A DNA stretch of 64,000 bases, taken from contig CAZDAR010000004.1 in the NCBI GenBank assembly GCA_964503665.1, positions 1 to 64,000 on the forward strand, written 5' to 3'. The first letter of the stretch is position 1, and each line of letters begins with the position of its first letter. Positions 18,152-27,359 of this stretch are shown piece by piece. This DNA comes from 40-80 sp964503665. GTDB taxonomy: Bacteria; Bacteroidota; Bacteroidia; Flavobacteriales_D; Crocinitomicaceae. Below the pieces are notes generated by a model. It worked only from the letters and a program-made list of their open reading frames with translations. It did not search any database and was not told where the DNA came from. Position numbers and translations under genes: made by a program.

Positions 18152-19126
18152 TCAATTTTTAATTGAACTCACATCAATCTCTCTTCCACATCTAAAATGA
18201 CCTTCTGGACAGGCTTTGTAGCCATGGATTCCGCCTGGTCGACAACAAACACCGTCTTTCGCTTTCGCAATTTCTGAATCTTCTGAAAGTGGACCAAAAC
18301 CTAATGTTGGCGTAGTGGAGCAGAAAAAAGCAGTGACTGGAGCGTTCATAGCTGAACATAAATGTAAGGGACCAGAATCATTGACATAATTGCGAGTAGC
18401 TTTTTCAAATAAAGCGGCTGATTGAAGCAAGCTGAGTTTGCCAGCAATGTTGCGCACATTTTCACAATTTGCCGTTATTTGAATTTCTTCGCATAAGTCA
18501 AAATCACCTTTTCCACCGATCAAATAAATCACACTTGTTTTAGGTAGCAGTTGAATCAATTCCACCCATTTTTCTTTCGGTAATTGTTTTGTAAACCACA
18601 CCGAAGCAGGTGCTAAACAATAGTACGGTTGCGTTTGATAAGCGGCTACTTTTTGATGATCTTCATCGGAAGGATAGAGTTGTGGTTGAACTTTAGACGC
18701 TGCTCCTAAATCGGCAATCAGCGACAAATTCCGTTCTACTTCATGTCGTCCATCCATGATGTGTGGTAGGCGCTTGGTGTACAATGGACCCATTGGATTT
18801 TTGTCAAAACCAACCGTTTCTTTTGCGCCAGAAAAAATAGTAATCATCCCACTAGAAGCAAATCGATGAAGATTAATGATGCGTGTATACCGCTTTTTAC
18901 GGAATGTTTGAATGAGTTGTAAAATGTTTAGGTACTTTCCATTCGACTTGTCAAAGGTGTACAAAGTGTTCACTTTTGGATGGTTTTTCAACAAACTTTC
19001 GTTTCCCTTCTTCACCAAAATATCTATCTCACAATTGGGTTGTAAGCGCTTCAATTCCTCTATTAACGGCGTAGCAAGAACGACGTCACCCAAAAATGCT
19101 GTTTGTATGATAAGATACCGATTCAC
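18152..19126 (-). CDS. Glycosyltransferase family 9 (heptosyltransferase-like)
   Basis: 324 aa with GT-B fold signatures: N-terminal IIQTAFLGDVVLATPLIEELKR, a central LAPASVWFTKQLPKEKW, and C-terminal NDSGPLHLCSAMNAPVTAFF. These are typical of ADP-heptose:LPS heptosyltransferases, which act on the cytoplasmic face of the inner membrane in lipopolysaccharide core synthesis. The C-terminus carries a Cys cluster (CCRPGG...CPEGHFRCG) common in this subgroup. The actual donor sugar is unverified. A variant promoter TACTTTCG lies at 19132-19139. Confidence 0.9.
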   Translation of the reverse strand: MNRYLIIQTAFLGDVVLATPLIEELKRLQPNCEIDILVKKGNESLLKNHPKVNTLYTFDKSNGKYLNILQLIQTFRKKRYTRIINLHRFASSGMITIFSGAKETVGFDKNPMGPLYTKRLPHIMDGRHEVERNLSLIADLGAASKVQPQLYPSDEDHQKVAAYQTQPYYCLAPASVWFTKQLPKEKWVELIQLLPKTSVIYLIGGKGDFDLCEEIQITANCENVRNIAGKLSLLQSAALFEKATRNYVNDSGPLHLCSAMNAPVTAFFCSTTPTLGFGPLSEDSEIAKAKDGVCCRPGGIHGYKACPEGHFRCGREIDVSSIKN

Positions 19127-19346
19127 ATAACGAAAGTAAAAATAAAGAATGGATTGCTTGAGTTTTTCGGGGGAAATATATTTGTCGTGGTTCGTTTTTT
19201 AACTGCAAAGGGCAAGGAGAAGGAGCAGATATCGCATAGAAAACTTCATGAATCTATAATTACGGTCATTTCTCACCATCTTTTTTCTGGAAAAAAAGTA
19301 AAAGAGAAATATATATTCAATAAGATATTCATTAGTTTAGCTGAAT

Positions 19347-19370
19347 CGTTTCACAATCGTTCGTGAAACG
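19347..19370. repeat. Perfect 8-bp inverted repeat in a divergent intergenic region
   Basis: CGTTTCAC - eight-nt loop - GTGAAACG, 33 nt before the ATG of the 35-aa membrane peptide. It could be an operator or an mRNA hairpin controlling the symporter operon. The rest of 19127-19403 shows no gene I can support. Confidence 0.4.
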
Positions 19371-19403
19371 CTCCTCTTTTTAAAAAGGAATCTATTTTTA
19401 AAC

Positions 19404-19511
19404 ATGAAAGATAAAAAGACAACAAATTGGACACTTGCATACATTGGCGTCATCGCTTTTTTAGCGTTGCTGATTCTATTCTTTTACCTTTTTACTAAAT
19501 ATTTTTCATGA
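19404..19511 (+). CDS. 35-aa single-span membrane peptide coupled to symporter
   Basis: MKDKKTTNWTLAYIGVIAF followed by LALLILFFYLFTKYFS: a charged N-terminus and one strong transmembrane helix (about residues 11-32). Its TGA overlaps the symporter ATG (ATGA at 19508-19511), the pattern of translational coupling. This suggests a real gene and perhaps an accessory subunit or regulator of the transporter, like other small transporter-associated peptides. That role is inference. Confidence 0.6.
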   Translation: MKDKKTTNWTLAYIGVIAFLALLILFFYLFTKYFS

Positions 19512-21244
19512 GTACATTAGATTGGATTGTTTTAGTTATAGCACTAGTAGGTGTCATCGGTTACGGACTGTATAAAAGCAAATCGGAGAAAACATTAGAC
19601 GGTTATTTTAAGAGCAGCAATTCTATGGGTTGGCTGTTGATATTGCTTTCCATCATGGGAACGCAAGCGAGTGCCGTTACTTTTCTTTCTGCTCCAGGAC
19701 AAGCCTATACGGACGGAATGCGATTTGTTCAATATTATTTCGGTTTGCCTTTAGCGATGGTAGTTTTATGTGTCACTTTTATTCCGATTTATCACAAACT
19801 GAAAGTCTTTACGGCGTATGAATTTTTAGAACAGCGTTTTGACTTGAGAACACGGTCTCTGGCTTCTGTACTATTTTTGGTTTCAAGAGCGCTTTCTACA
19901 GGTATTAGCATTTATGCACCAGCGATTGTGTTGTCATCTATTTTTGGGTGGAACATCTATTTCACGAACGTTGTGATGGGTGGCTTTTTGATTATTTACA
20001 CCGTAACTGGAGGTTCAAAAGCGGTGGCTTATACGCAAATGCAACAGTTGATTGTGGTATTTGTCGGTATGTTTTTAGCAGGAGTTTTAGTGGTGAAAAT
20101 GTTACCGACAGGAATTGGTTTTTCAGATGCGCTGCACGTGGCTGGAAAAATGGGAAAAGTGAACGTTATCGAGACTAAAATTGACGTGACCGATTCGTCT
20201 TGGTGGAAAGATAAATACAACATTTGGAGCGGTGTGATTGGTGGATTCTTCTTAGCGCTTTCTTATTTCGGTACCGATCAATCACAAGTAGGACGATATT
20301 TGACGGCGAAGAGTATCAAAGAAAGCCGTATGGGATTGTTGATGAATGGTTTGGTGAAAGTACCAATGCAATTTTTGATTTTGTTGATTGGTAGTTTGGT
20401 GTTCGTTTTCTACATGTTTTATCAATCGCCTATTTTCTATAATCAAAAGGAAGTGGACAAAGTGTTGAATTCTGAATATAAAGCCGATTTCCAACAGTTG
20501 CAAGGACAATATGACTCACTGAATACCATTCGAATGGCGAAAGCAAATACACTCGCAGATGCTATTCATCAAGATAATGAAAAGGAAATTCGTTCGCTAC
20601 AATCGAGTTTATTGTCCGTAGAAAATCAGGCGAAAGAGGTGCGCGAAAGTGCTTTAAAGGTGATGAAAAAAGCCGATAAGACAGCCGACACGAACGACAC
20701 CAATTATATTTTCTTGTACTTTGTCATTCAGAACTTACCGAAAGGTTTGATTGGTTTGTTAATCGCCATGATATTCTTAGCCGCTTGGGGAAGTATTGCC
20801 GCTGCGTTAAATTCACTTTCTTCCACAACAGTTGTTGACTTGTACAAACGTGTTTGGGTGAAAGATAAAACAGATCGTCATTATTACTATGCGTCTCGTT
20901 GGTTTACCTTTGGTTGGGGAATTTTCGCCATTGCCGTCGCCATGTTTGCTAGCCGTTTAGGGAGTTTGATAGAAGCGGTCAATATTTTAGGTTCATTGTT
21001 TTACGGAACGATTTTAGGAATTTTCCTTGTAGCGTTTTACATTAAAAAGATTGGTGGAAAAGCAGTTTTCTGGGCGGCTATCTTCGCTGAAATTACCATC
21101 ATTTGGATCTACATTATCGATGTCATTTCCTTTTTATGGCTAAATGTTATTGGCTGTGGATTAGTATTGATAATTGCTGCTATTTTACAGGTTTTCTTCA
21201 AAAGAGATAAGGTGGCAGCGGAAGATTTGAAGGGTTTAGAATAA
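19508..21244 (+). CDS. Sodium:solute symporter (SSS family)
   Basis: 578 aa, about 13-14 transmembrane helices. The opening LDWIVLVIALVGVIGYG, SNSMGWLLILLSIMGTQASA, FEQRF-like core and GLIGLLIAMIFLAAWGSIAAALNS (Na+-site helix) are typical of SSS/SLC5 transporters. A hydrophilic coiled-coil insert (about residues 320-395, rich in Gln, Lys and Ala) sits between helices, as in many Bacteroidota members. The substrate (sugar, sialic acid, proline or other) cannot be told. Its start overlaps the stop of the small membrane peptide gene. Confidence 0.92.
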   Translation: MSTLDWIVLVIALVGVIGYGLYKSKSEKTLDGYFKSSNSMGWLLILLSIMGTQASAVTFLSAPGQAYTDGMRFVQYYFGLPLAMVVLCVTFIPIYHKLKVFTAYEFLEQRFDLRTRSLASVLFLVSRALSTGISIYAPAIVLSSIFGWNIYFTNVVMGGFLIIYTVTGGSKAVAYTQMQQLIVVFVGMFLAGVLVVKMLPTGIGFSDALHVAGKMGKVNVIETKIDVTDSSWWKDKYNIWSGVIGGFFLALSYFGTDQSQVGRYLTAKSIKESRMGLLMNGLVKVPMQFLILLIGSLVFVFYMFYQSPIFYNQKEVDKVLNSEYKADFQQLQGQYDSLNTIRMAKANTLADAIHQDNEKEIRSLQSSLLSVENQAKEVRESALKVMKKADKTADTNDTNYIFLYFVIQNLPKGLIGLLIAMIFLAAWGSIAAALNSLSSTTVVDLYKRVWVKDKTDRHYYYASRWFTFGWGIFAIAVAMFASRLGSLIEAVNILGSLFYGTILGIFLVAFYIKKIGGKAVFWAAIFAEITIIWIYIIDVISFLWLNVIGCGLVLIIAAILQVFFKRDKVAAEDLKGLE

Positions 21245-21276
21245 TTCTGTGAGTTCTATTCAATAGTGATTTTATT

Positions 21277-21680
21277 TTACAAAATACTTTTTCTCTCATA
21301 AGTTGAATTTATTGTACTATAGCTCCTCCAACTATCACCACTATTTGCTTTGAAATCTACGACTGTATCAAAAGCAATTCTATCAGCATTGTAAATACTT
21401 AATACTTTGTCTTCCAAATTGATGATGTAGAAAACATCTATGAAAGAAGTCGTTACTTGATCAACAGGTAATCCTATAAACGTATTCTTATATTCCTTTG
21501 AATAAATTTAACACGTTGTCCCCGAAATGGTGGTGTCTCTTTCAATTTTATAGTGCGAATAACCATAATTGGTCATGTGGTCTTCTGCCGTATAATACCT
21601 TTCAGCATTGGCAGTTGGTCATAATTCTTGCACTGAAATATTTCCAACTAAAAAAAGAAGTGTGATACTGCTTTCTTCAT
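21277..21680 (-). pseudogene. Degraded exported protein gene
   Basis: The minus strand starts MKKAVSHFFF and stops, continues in another frame (LVGNISVQEL, stop), then reads NAERYYTAEDHMTNYGYSHY and on to SGTTC, an in-frame stop, IYSKEYKNTFIGLPVDQVT...YERKSIL and a final stop. At least two frame breaks and an internal TAA interrupt an otherwise protein-like sequence, which once was a small exported protein of ~130 aa. No family recognised. Confidence 0.6.
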
Positions 21681-21791
21681 AATTTAAATTTGAGATAATT
21701 ATCTATTAAAAGTTCTTCATTTAAAGATACGATTTTTAAATTTCACAAACAACTCTCAAAATCAGATAATTCCTTTCAAAACTTAAACGTA

Positions 21792-21821
21792 TAAAAAAAC
21801 CTCCATTTACAGAGGTTTTTC
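21792..21821 (-). terminator. Terminator of tpx
   Basis: On the minus strand GAAAAACCTC - tgtaaatg - GAGGTTTTTTT, 31 nt after the tpx stop. A-rich and T-rich on both sides, so it may work in both directions. Confidence 0.75.
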
Positions 21822-21851
21822 AAAATTTCAATGTTCTTGACGAACTAAATG

Positions 21852-22352
21852 CTACTTCAATTTTGCCAATACAGCATCGTAATTCGGTTCATTTGTAATT
21901 TCGTCTACCAATTCGGTATAGATAACTTCACCCGCAGGATTCAAAGCAACGATAGAACGTGCCGCCAAACCTTTTAATGGACCATCTACAAGTGTTACAC
22001 CATACGCATCACAAAATGCACCACCGTCAAAGTCAGAAAGAGTTTCCACGTTGGTTATGTTTTCAGCACCACAAAAACGTCCCATAGCGAATGGTAAGTC
22101 TTTCGAAATACACAATACTTTGGTGTTGTCTAAGCCTGCTGCTTTCTGATTAAATGTTCGTACAGAAGTTGCACACGTTCCTGTATCAACGCTTGGAAAA
22201 ATATTTAGAATTAGATTGCTTCCTTTGTAATTCTCTAACGAAACACGCGATAAGTCATTTTTTACCAATGAAAAATCAGGTGCTTTTTGACCTACTGTTG
22301 GAAGATTTCCCTTTGTGTTTACGGTATCACCGTGTAATTTTACATTTGCCAT
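21852..22352 (-). CDS. tpx: Thiol peroxidase (Tpx)
   Basis: 166 aa from MANVKLHGDTVNTKGNLP; the start at 22352 rather than 22400 is supported by the promoter at 22398-22405. It is an atypical 2-Cys peroxiredoxin: the peroxidatic Cys is in PSVDTGTCATSV and the resolving Cys in LCISKDLPFAMGRFCG. It reduces H2O2 and organic peroxides with thioredoxin in the periplasm or cytoplasm. Single-gene transcript. Confidence 0.96.
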   Translation of the reverse strand: MANVKLHGDTVNTKGNLPTVGQKAPDFSLVKNDLSRVSLENYKGSNLILNIFPSVDTGTCATSVRTFNQKAAGLDNTKVLCISKDLPFAMGRFCGAENITNVETLSDFDGGAFCDAYGVTLVDGPLKGLAARSIVALNPAGEVIYTELVDEITNEPNYDAVLAKLK

Positions 22353-22397
22353 AATATATTGTATTTTAATTTGATTTAAATAAGAATAACGTACTCC

Positions 22398-22405
22398 CAA
22401 AGGTA
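22398..22405 (-). promoter_or_regulatory. -7 element TACCTTTG of tpx
   Basis: Reverse complement of CAAAGGTA; perfect TAnnTTTG, 45 nt upstream of the ATG at 22352. Confidence 0.55.
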
Positions 22406-22511
22406 AAACTAATTTAGAAGAAAAGGAAATCTAAGGAGAAAATTTGTTTGTTTTTTAACTGCTAAGATTCTCCATGAGAAACCAACGCTTTGTTCTCTCA
22501 TTCCCTTTCTT

Positions 22512-22585
22512 TCTGTTTTGTCTGTGAGCCACATTCCCTATCATTATATCTCTTTCTGTGTTATCTGTTCTATCTGTGAGCCACA
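22512..22585. repeat. Two 22-nt direct repeats in the tpx-dut intergenic region
   Basis: The copy at 22512-22533 and the copy at 22564-22585 share 20 of 22 bases (core TCTGTGAGCCACA), 52 nt apart, inside a pyrimidine-rich non-coding stretch (22406-22713). Nothing else gene-like is seen there apart from a TATATTCG promoter-like string just before dut. The function of the repeat is unknown. Confidence 0.6.
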
Positions 22586-22713
22586 ATCTTCATTCTCTTC
22601 TCTCATTCTCGCTCTGTGTTTAAGATATTAACAACTGAGTATGAATCGAATCTTCTTCCACTCATCCATAAAAAGTACCTTTTTCAGTATATTCGCAGAA
22701 ATTGTCTTTTCAC

Positions 22714-23145
22714 ATGAAAATTAAAGTAATCAATAAATCAAATTTTGACTTACCTCAATACGAGACGAAGGCATCTGCTGGACTTGATTTGAAGGCGAAT
22801 ATAGAAGATATCATCACGTTGAAGCCGCTCGAAAGAACCTTGGTAAAAACGGGATTATTCCTAGAAATTCCAGAAGGATACGAAGCGCAAGTACGTCCAA
22901 GAAGTGGTTTGGCTTTCAAAAATGGTGTAACCGTTTTAAATGCACCGGGAACCATTGATGCCGATTACCGTGGCGAAGTAGGCGTTATTCTCGTTAATTT
23001 ATCGAACGATGATTTCACCATTCAACCCGGAGATAGAATTGCACAAATCGTGTTTGCCAAGTTTGAGCAAGCAGAATGGATAGACGTAGACGCACTTTCT
23101 GAAACTGTTCGTGGCGAAGGTGGATTTGGAAGTACAGGAAAGTAA
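22714..23145 (+). CDS. dut: Deoxyuridine 5'-triphosphate nucleotidohydrolase (dUTPase)
   Basis: 143 aa from MKIKVINKSNFDLP. The five dUTPase motifs are visible: AGLDLKA, RPRSGLAFKNG, NAPGTIDADYRGEV (catalytic Asp), RIAQIVFA and the flexible GEGGFGSTGK tail. It is a homotrimer that hydrolyses dUTP to dUMP, keeping uracil out of DNA. It heads a six-gene co-directional run of envelope-related genes to 28662. Confidence 0.96.
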   Translation: MKIKVINKSNFDLPQYETKASAGLDLKANIEDIITLKPLERTLVKTGLFLEIPEGYEAQVRPRSGLAFKNGVTVLNAPGTIDADYRGEVGVILVNLSNDDFTIQPGDRIAQIVFAKFEQAEWIDVDALSETVRGEGGFGSTGK

Positions 23146-23161
23146 ATTTTTAGATAAATAG

Positions 23162-23797
23162 ATGGCATTTAAACTCCCCGATGAACTCAAAAAAGCAGTG
23201 AGTGATCTTCCTTCAAAAGAGAAAGATAAGCTCATTTTTCGATTGCTTCGAAACGATTATATTTTAGCAAATCGAATGTTGTTTGAGTTGGTAAGTAATG
23301 AGTCAACAGAAGAACGAAGAGAGAAAGTAAGTCAGAATTTGACCACTCAAATCGAACGTCAGACGATGCGCCTACATTCGTCGAAAGGTTTATACCAACG
23401 TCTTCGTTACATGAGTGCAGAAATTACAGAGCACGTAAAAATAACGAAAGATAAGTATGGCGAAGTGGAACTTAATCTATTTATGCTGAACTCCATTTTG
23501 GAAAAACATACTACCGCTATTGCCGCTGAGCCGAAAGGGAAATCGTATAAATTTTGCATTTATGTGATTGTCAAGATTTTTAGGATAATGATTTTAGCTA
23601 AAAAACTGGACGCTGATTTATTGGCCGATTTTAACGTTGCCTATGAAAAATTGGGTGATTTAATTGGCGATAATCCTTCATTAATGGATGTTGCGATTAA
23701 AAATGGATTAGATGTGAATTGGCTATTTTCAGGAGACGTTCCAAATGATATTGAAGCGCGATACAAAGAATTAAGAGAAAATGGATTTTTAAAATAA
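23162..23797 (+). CDS. Conserved hypothetical protein, 211 aa
   Basis: Starts 17 nt after dut. Soluble, charged and helical, beginning MAFKLPDELKKAVSDLPSKEKDKL, with QTMRLHSSKGLYQRLRYMSAEITEHVK (a long helix) and YKFCIYVIVKIFRIMIL as its most hydrophobic part. I do not recognise a domain. Its place between dut and the sugar nucleotidyltransferase recurs, as far as I know, in Flavobacteriales; I cannot confirm that here. Confidence 0.75.
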   Translation: MAFKLPDELKKAVSDLPSKEKDKLIFRLLRNDYILANRMLFELVSNESTEERREKVSQNLTTQIERQTMRLHSSKGLYQRLRYMSAEITEHVKITKDKYGEVELNLFMLNSILEKHTTAIAAEPKGKSYKFCIYVIVKIFRIMILAKKLDADLLADFNVAYEKLGDLIGDNPSLMDVAIKNGLDVNWLFSGDVPNDIEARYKELRENGFLK

Positions 23798-23809
23798 AGA
23801 CGGAAGATT

Positions 23810-24817
23810 ATGAATATTATCATACCGATGGCGGGAAGAGGAAGCCGCTTACGACCACATACATTGACAGTTCCGAAACCACTCGTTCCGGTTGGAGGAG
23901 AACCGATTGTGCACCGTTTAGTGGATGACATCGCTGGAACATTAAATGATAAGATTGATGAAATTGCTTTTATCATTGGTGATTTTGGAAAGGAAGTAGA
24001 ACAAGAATTGATTTCCGTAGCAGAGAAATTAGGTGCGAAAGGTTCCATCTACTACCAACGTGAAGCTTTAGGAACGGCACATGCTATTTTGTGTGCGAAA
24101 GATAAATTAGTAGGACCAACAGTTGTCGCTTATGCTGATACGTTGTTCCGAGCAGATTTTAAAATTGATCCGAATGACGATGGTATTTTGTGGGTGAAAC
24201 AAATCGAGGATCCTTCTTCTTTTGGTGTGATTAAGATGAATGAAAAAGGAGAAATCACGGACTATGTGGAGAAACCGACAGAATTCGTCTCTGACTTAGC
24301 GATGATTGGCGTGTATTATTTCAAAAAAGGAGAAGATCTACGCAAAGAATTGGAATACCTGATTGACAACAACATCATCAAAGGAGGTGAATATCAATTG
24401 CCAGATGCGTTACGCAGAATGACTGAAAGCGGTTGCAAGTTCAAACCTGGAAAAGTCATGGAATGGTTAGATTGTGGCAACAAAGAGGTAACTGTTTATA
24501 CCAATCAGCGCGTGTTGGAATTTGATAAAGAAAAAGGAAAGCAATTAATTGCTGATTCAGTAACTATTACCAATAGTGTCGTTATTCCACCGTGTTATTT
24601 GGGTGAAAATGTCGTGTTGGAAAATGCGATTGTAGGACCTCATGTATCGATAGGGAAAAATGGGAAAATAGTAAACGCTGTTCTAAAAAATAGTATTTTG
24701 CAAAACAATGTTTATGTGGAAAATGCGTTGATTCAGGACTCTATGATAGGTAGTAACGCTTCTTATCGAGGGAAAATGGACGATTTAAGTATGGGTGACT
24801 ATTCGACAATTCAATAA
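23810..24817 (+). CDS. Sugar nucleotidyltransferase with left-handed beta-helix
   Basis: 335 aa. The N-terminal nucleotidyltransferase has the signature IIPMAGRGSRLRPHTLTVPKPLVPVGG (activating-loop GxGxRLxP and the PKPL Lys), then AYADTLF. The C-terminus has hexapeptide-like repeats (VVLENAIVGPHVSIGKNGKI and so on) typical of LbH domains. It resembles mannose-1-phosphate guanylyltransferase or glucose-1-phosphate thymidylyltransferase proteins that make NDP-sugars for surface polysaccharides. Substrate unverified. It abuts the next gene (stop 24817, ATG 24818). Confidence 0.92.
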   Translation: MNIIIPMAGRGSRLRPHTLTVPKPLVPVGGEPIVHRLVDDIAGTLNDKIDEIAFIIGDFGKEVEQELISVAEKLGAKGSIYYQREALGTAHAILCAKDKLVGPTVVAYADTLFRADFKIDPNDDGILWVKQIEDPSSFGVIKMNEKGEITDYVEKPTEFVSDLAMIGVYYFKKGEDLRKELEYLIDNNIIKGGEYQLPDALRRMTESGCKFKPGKVMEWLDCGNKEVTVYTNQRVLEFDKEKGKQLIADSVTITNSVVIPPCYLGENVVLENAIVGPHVSIGKNGKIVNAVLKNSILQNNVYVENALIQDSMIGSNASYRGKMDDLSMGDYSTIQ

Positions 24818-26545
24818 ATGAGAAAAATAATACTAATTTATATTATCAGTGTACTACATTTCAGTTGTGGCACATCCAAGCTAGGAACAAAAAAAACCAG
24901 TGCCTCTAATTCGCAGGAAAAGCCAGTCGTTTCAGCGGAAATAAAAAGTCTTTTCTATGAAGGAGTGCATAGCTACATCATTAGTGATTACGATAATAGC
25001 CTCAAGCAGATTAATAAATATATTGCCTTAAATCCGACTGATGATGCGGCTTATTTTCTCCAATCCAAAATCTACCAAGAGAAGAAAGATAGTGTAGCTG
25101 CAGTTCGTTCATTAGAGAAAGCATACGCATTAGATAAGAACAATAAATGGTACAATGTTTATTTGGGAACTGCTTACTCTCTGAATAAAGAATATCAAAA
25201 AGCGATTGATCTCTTCGAACCATTATCGAAAAAAGAACCCAATGAAATTGAGTATAAATTCAATTTATATGAAGCTTATTATGTCTTAAAGGAATTTCCA
25301 AAATGTTTGGAGATATTAGATGACGTTGAACGTATTTCGGATCCAAATCCAGAGCTGTATTACCAGCGTTATGCTGTTTATATCAATATGAGAAAATATG
25401 ATTTAGCAGAAAAAGCCTTGATTCAATCCGTAGAACTATACCCAGAAGACCATCGCTCTCTTTTTGCCCTCAATGATTTTTACAATACCAGAAATCAAAA
25501 ACAGAAGATGATTGATTTTTTGGAGAGAATTGTAATTACCAATCCTGATAGTGGCAGCGTCAATCTTTTGTTAGCAGAATATTATCTAAAGCAAAATAAG
25601 ATTGATAAAGCGGCGGTACTATTAGAAAAAGTGTATAGTAATCCTGAGGTGGATATTACATATAAACGTTATTTCTTATTAGATAATTCCGTAGACAATC
25701 AATTGATTCCCAATTATTTAGCTGAAAAAATAGCATTGAGTGCAGCTGCGTTAGACACCGAAGACGGTTTCTTTAACTTATTTCTTGGGAATATTTATGA
25801 CAATACTGGTAACCTTGATAAAGCCCTGTTTTATTATAAAAAATCGGTGGAGCGTAATAAAAACAACAAAGAGACATTGACGAGAATCGCTTTTTTAGAA
25901 TATCAAAATCAAGATTACGATTCATTAGTGGTGTATGCAACAAAAGCCTTAGAGTTATTTCCTTCGAATCCTGATTTTTATTATCTTAATTCATTGGGAT
26001 TGTTGCGCTTGAAACGTTATGATGAAGCGATATCAGTAGCGAATAGTGGCTTAGTATATGCAGTTGATAAATCAGCTAAAGAAGATTTAAGTACCATTAT
26101 CGCAGAATCTTATTTTGGAAAAAAAGAATATCAAAAAGGGCGTGAGATATACGAAAAAACCATTCGTGAAAATCCAAATGATATTTACCTGAAAAATAAT
26201 TTAGCGTTAGTCATGGCAAAAAATGATTATGAGCTGGACGATGCGATGTTGTTAGTTAATCAAATTAATGAACTCGATCCAAATAATGAGAATTATCTTT
26301 TTACCAAGGGAATGATTTTGTTTAAGAAAGGGAATTACAAAGAAGCAATACGAATTGTTGAGCCGTTGATAGTAACGAATCCGAAAGATGCTGCTTTACA
26401 CAGTTTAATTGGCGATCTTTACTTTAAGTTGGGGAATCTACCTGCAGCTTTAGATTATTGGAATATCGCAAAAAATTTAGGCTTTAAAGGGGAACTATTA
26501 ATCAAGAAGATTGACGACAAAAAATACTATGATGAGGTGGAGTAA
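24818..26545 (+). CDS. TPR-repeat lipoprotein
   Basis: 575 aa. Lipoprotein signal MRKIILIYIISVLHFSCG with the lipobox Cys at residue 17, then about a dozen tetratricopeptide repeats from residue ~45 to the C-terminus (for example AVRSLEKAYALDKNNKWYNV, LYYQRYAVYINMRKYDLAEK, IGDLYFKLGNLPAALDYW). TPR proteins scaffold protein complexes, so an envelope assembly role is plausible. It overlaps the next gene by 17 nt. Confidence 0.9.
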   Translation: MRKIILIYIISVLHFSCGTSKLGTKKTSASNSQEKPVVSAEIKSLFYEGVHSYIISDYDNSLKQINKYIALNPTDDAAYFLQSKIYQEKKDSVAAVRSLEKAYALDKNNKWYNVYLGTAYSLNKEYQKAIDLFEPLSKKEPNEIEYKFNLYEAYYVLKEFPKCLEILDDVERISDPNPELYYQRYAVYINMRKYDLAEKALIQSVELYPEDHRSLFALNDFYNTRNQKQKMIDFLERIVITNPDSGSVNLLLAEYYLKQNKIDKAAVLLEKVYSNPEVDITYKRYFLLDNSVDNQLIPNYLAEKIALSAAALDTEDGFFNLFLGNIYDNTGNLDKALFYYKKSVERNKNNKETLTRIAFLEYQNQDYDSLVVYATKALELFPSNPDFYYLNSLGLLRLKRYDEAISVANSGLVYAVDKSAKEDLSTIIAESYFGKKEYQKGREIYEKTIRENPNDIYLKNNLALVMAKNDYELDDAMLLVNQINELDPNNENYLFTKGMILFKKGNYKEAIRIVEPLIVTNPKDAALHSLIGDLYFKLGNLPAALDYWNIAKNLGFKGELLIKKIDDKKYYDEVE

Positions 26546-27359
26546 TAGCTATTTACTGGTGGTATTTTTCGCCATGCTTGTTTCGTGTTCTCCAAAAGTG
26601 GTACAGCTTTCCAATAAAGAAAAAAACGACAAGCTAAAAACGACTATGTTGGTTAATAAGCTGGATAGTTTAAACAAAACCAAGCCGGTCTATTTTTACG
26701 GACGTGCTTCCACTGTTTATCATGACAATAAAAACGACTACTCGTTTAAGACATCGATCAAAATTCAGACAGACAGCGCGGCAACGGCTTTAATTACCTA
26801 TGCTGGTTTACCGATTATCAATTCGATAGCGACCTTAGATTCGGTGAAATTTCAAAATAAGCGGACGAAATGTTATTCTGAAAATTCGATAGACTTTTTT
26901 AAAGATGCGTTTGGCTATCCTTTTGAATTTGAAAATATCGTTCAACTTTTACTTGGATTACCCATTACGTTCGTTAAAGACAGTGAGTATTTCCAGTTGT
27001 CTGATAACGTGTACCATGTTCTTTCCACCCGACGTAAAATAAAAGTAAAAACAACAGAGCATGATTATGTCTTCAATGATTCAGAGGGTGAGATTATCAT
27101 TAGTTACTTTTTAGTGGACAATGGAAACGCGTTAGAGAAAATAGAAATAGAGAATCCATATGATAAAGTAAAAGTGATTGTTAGCTATGGAAATCGCTCT
27201 AAAGACCCAGCAACGTTCAATTTCCCGAAACTGATTACCGCTAAAATTATTACCGAAAATAATAAGATTGATTTTTCTTTATCATTTGATAATATGGAAG
27301 TGAATCAAGTACAAGAAATCAATTATTTTGTCCCCGCTAGCTATGAAATTTGTAAATAA
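26529..27359 (+). CDS. DUF4292 lipoprotein
   Basis: 276 aa from ATG 26529 (a second ATG at 26532 is equally possible). Signal MMRWSNSYLLVVFFAMLVSC with lipobox LVSC. The body (YFYGRASTVYHDNKNDYSFKTSIKIQ; SAATALITYAGLPIINSIATLD; FENIVQLLLGLPITF) fits the DUF4292 family, which has a LolA/LolB-like beta-barrel character. It may carry lipoproteins or lipids between membranes. It overlaps the TPR gene before it and the EnvC-like gene after it. Confidence 0.88.
   Translation: MMRWSNSYLLVVFFAMLVSCSPKVVQLSNKEKNDKLKTTMLVNKLDSLNKTKPVYFYGRASTVYHDNKNDYSFKTSIKIQTDSAATALITYAGLPIINSIATLDSVKFQNKRTKCYSENSIDFFKDAFGYPFEFENIVQLLLGLPITFVKDSEYFQLSDNVYHVLSTRRKIKVKTTEHDYVFNDSEGEIIISYFLVDNGNALEKIEIENPYDKVKVIVSYGNRSKDPATFNFPKLITAKIITENNKIDFSLSFDNMEVNQVQEINYFVPASYEICK

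Noticed and set aside
19103..19366. Plus-strand 87-codon open frame between the GT9 and symporter genes
   Set aside because: No start context, no recognisable motif, and overlaps the GT9 promoter; treated as non-coding.
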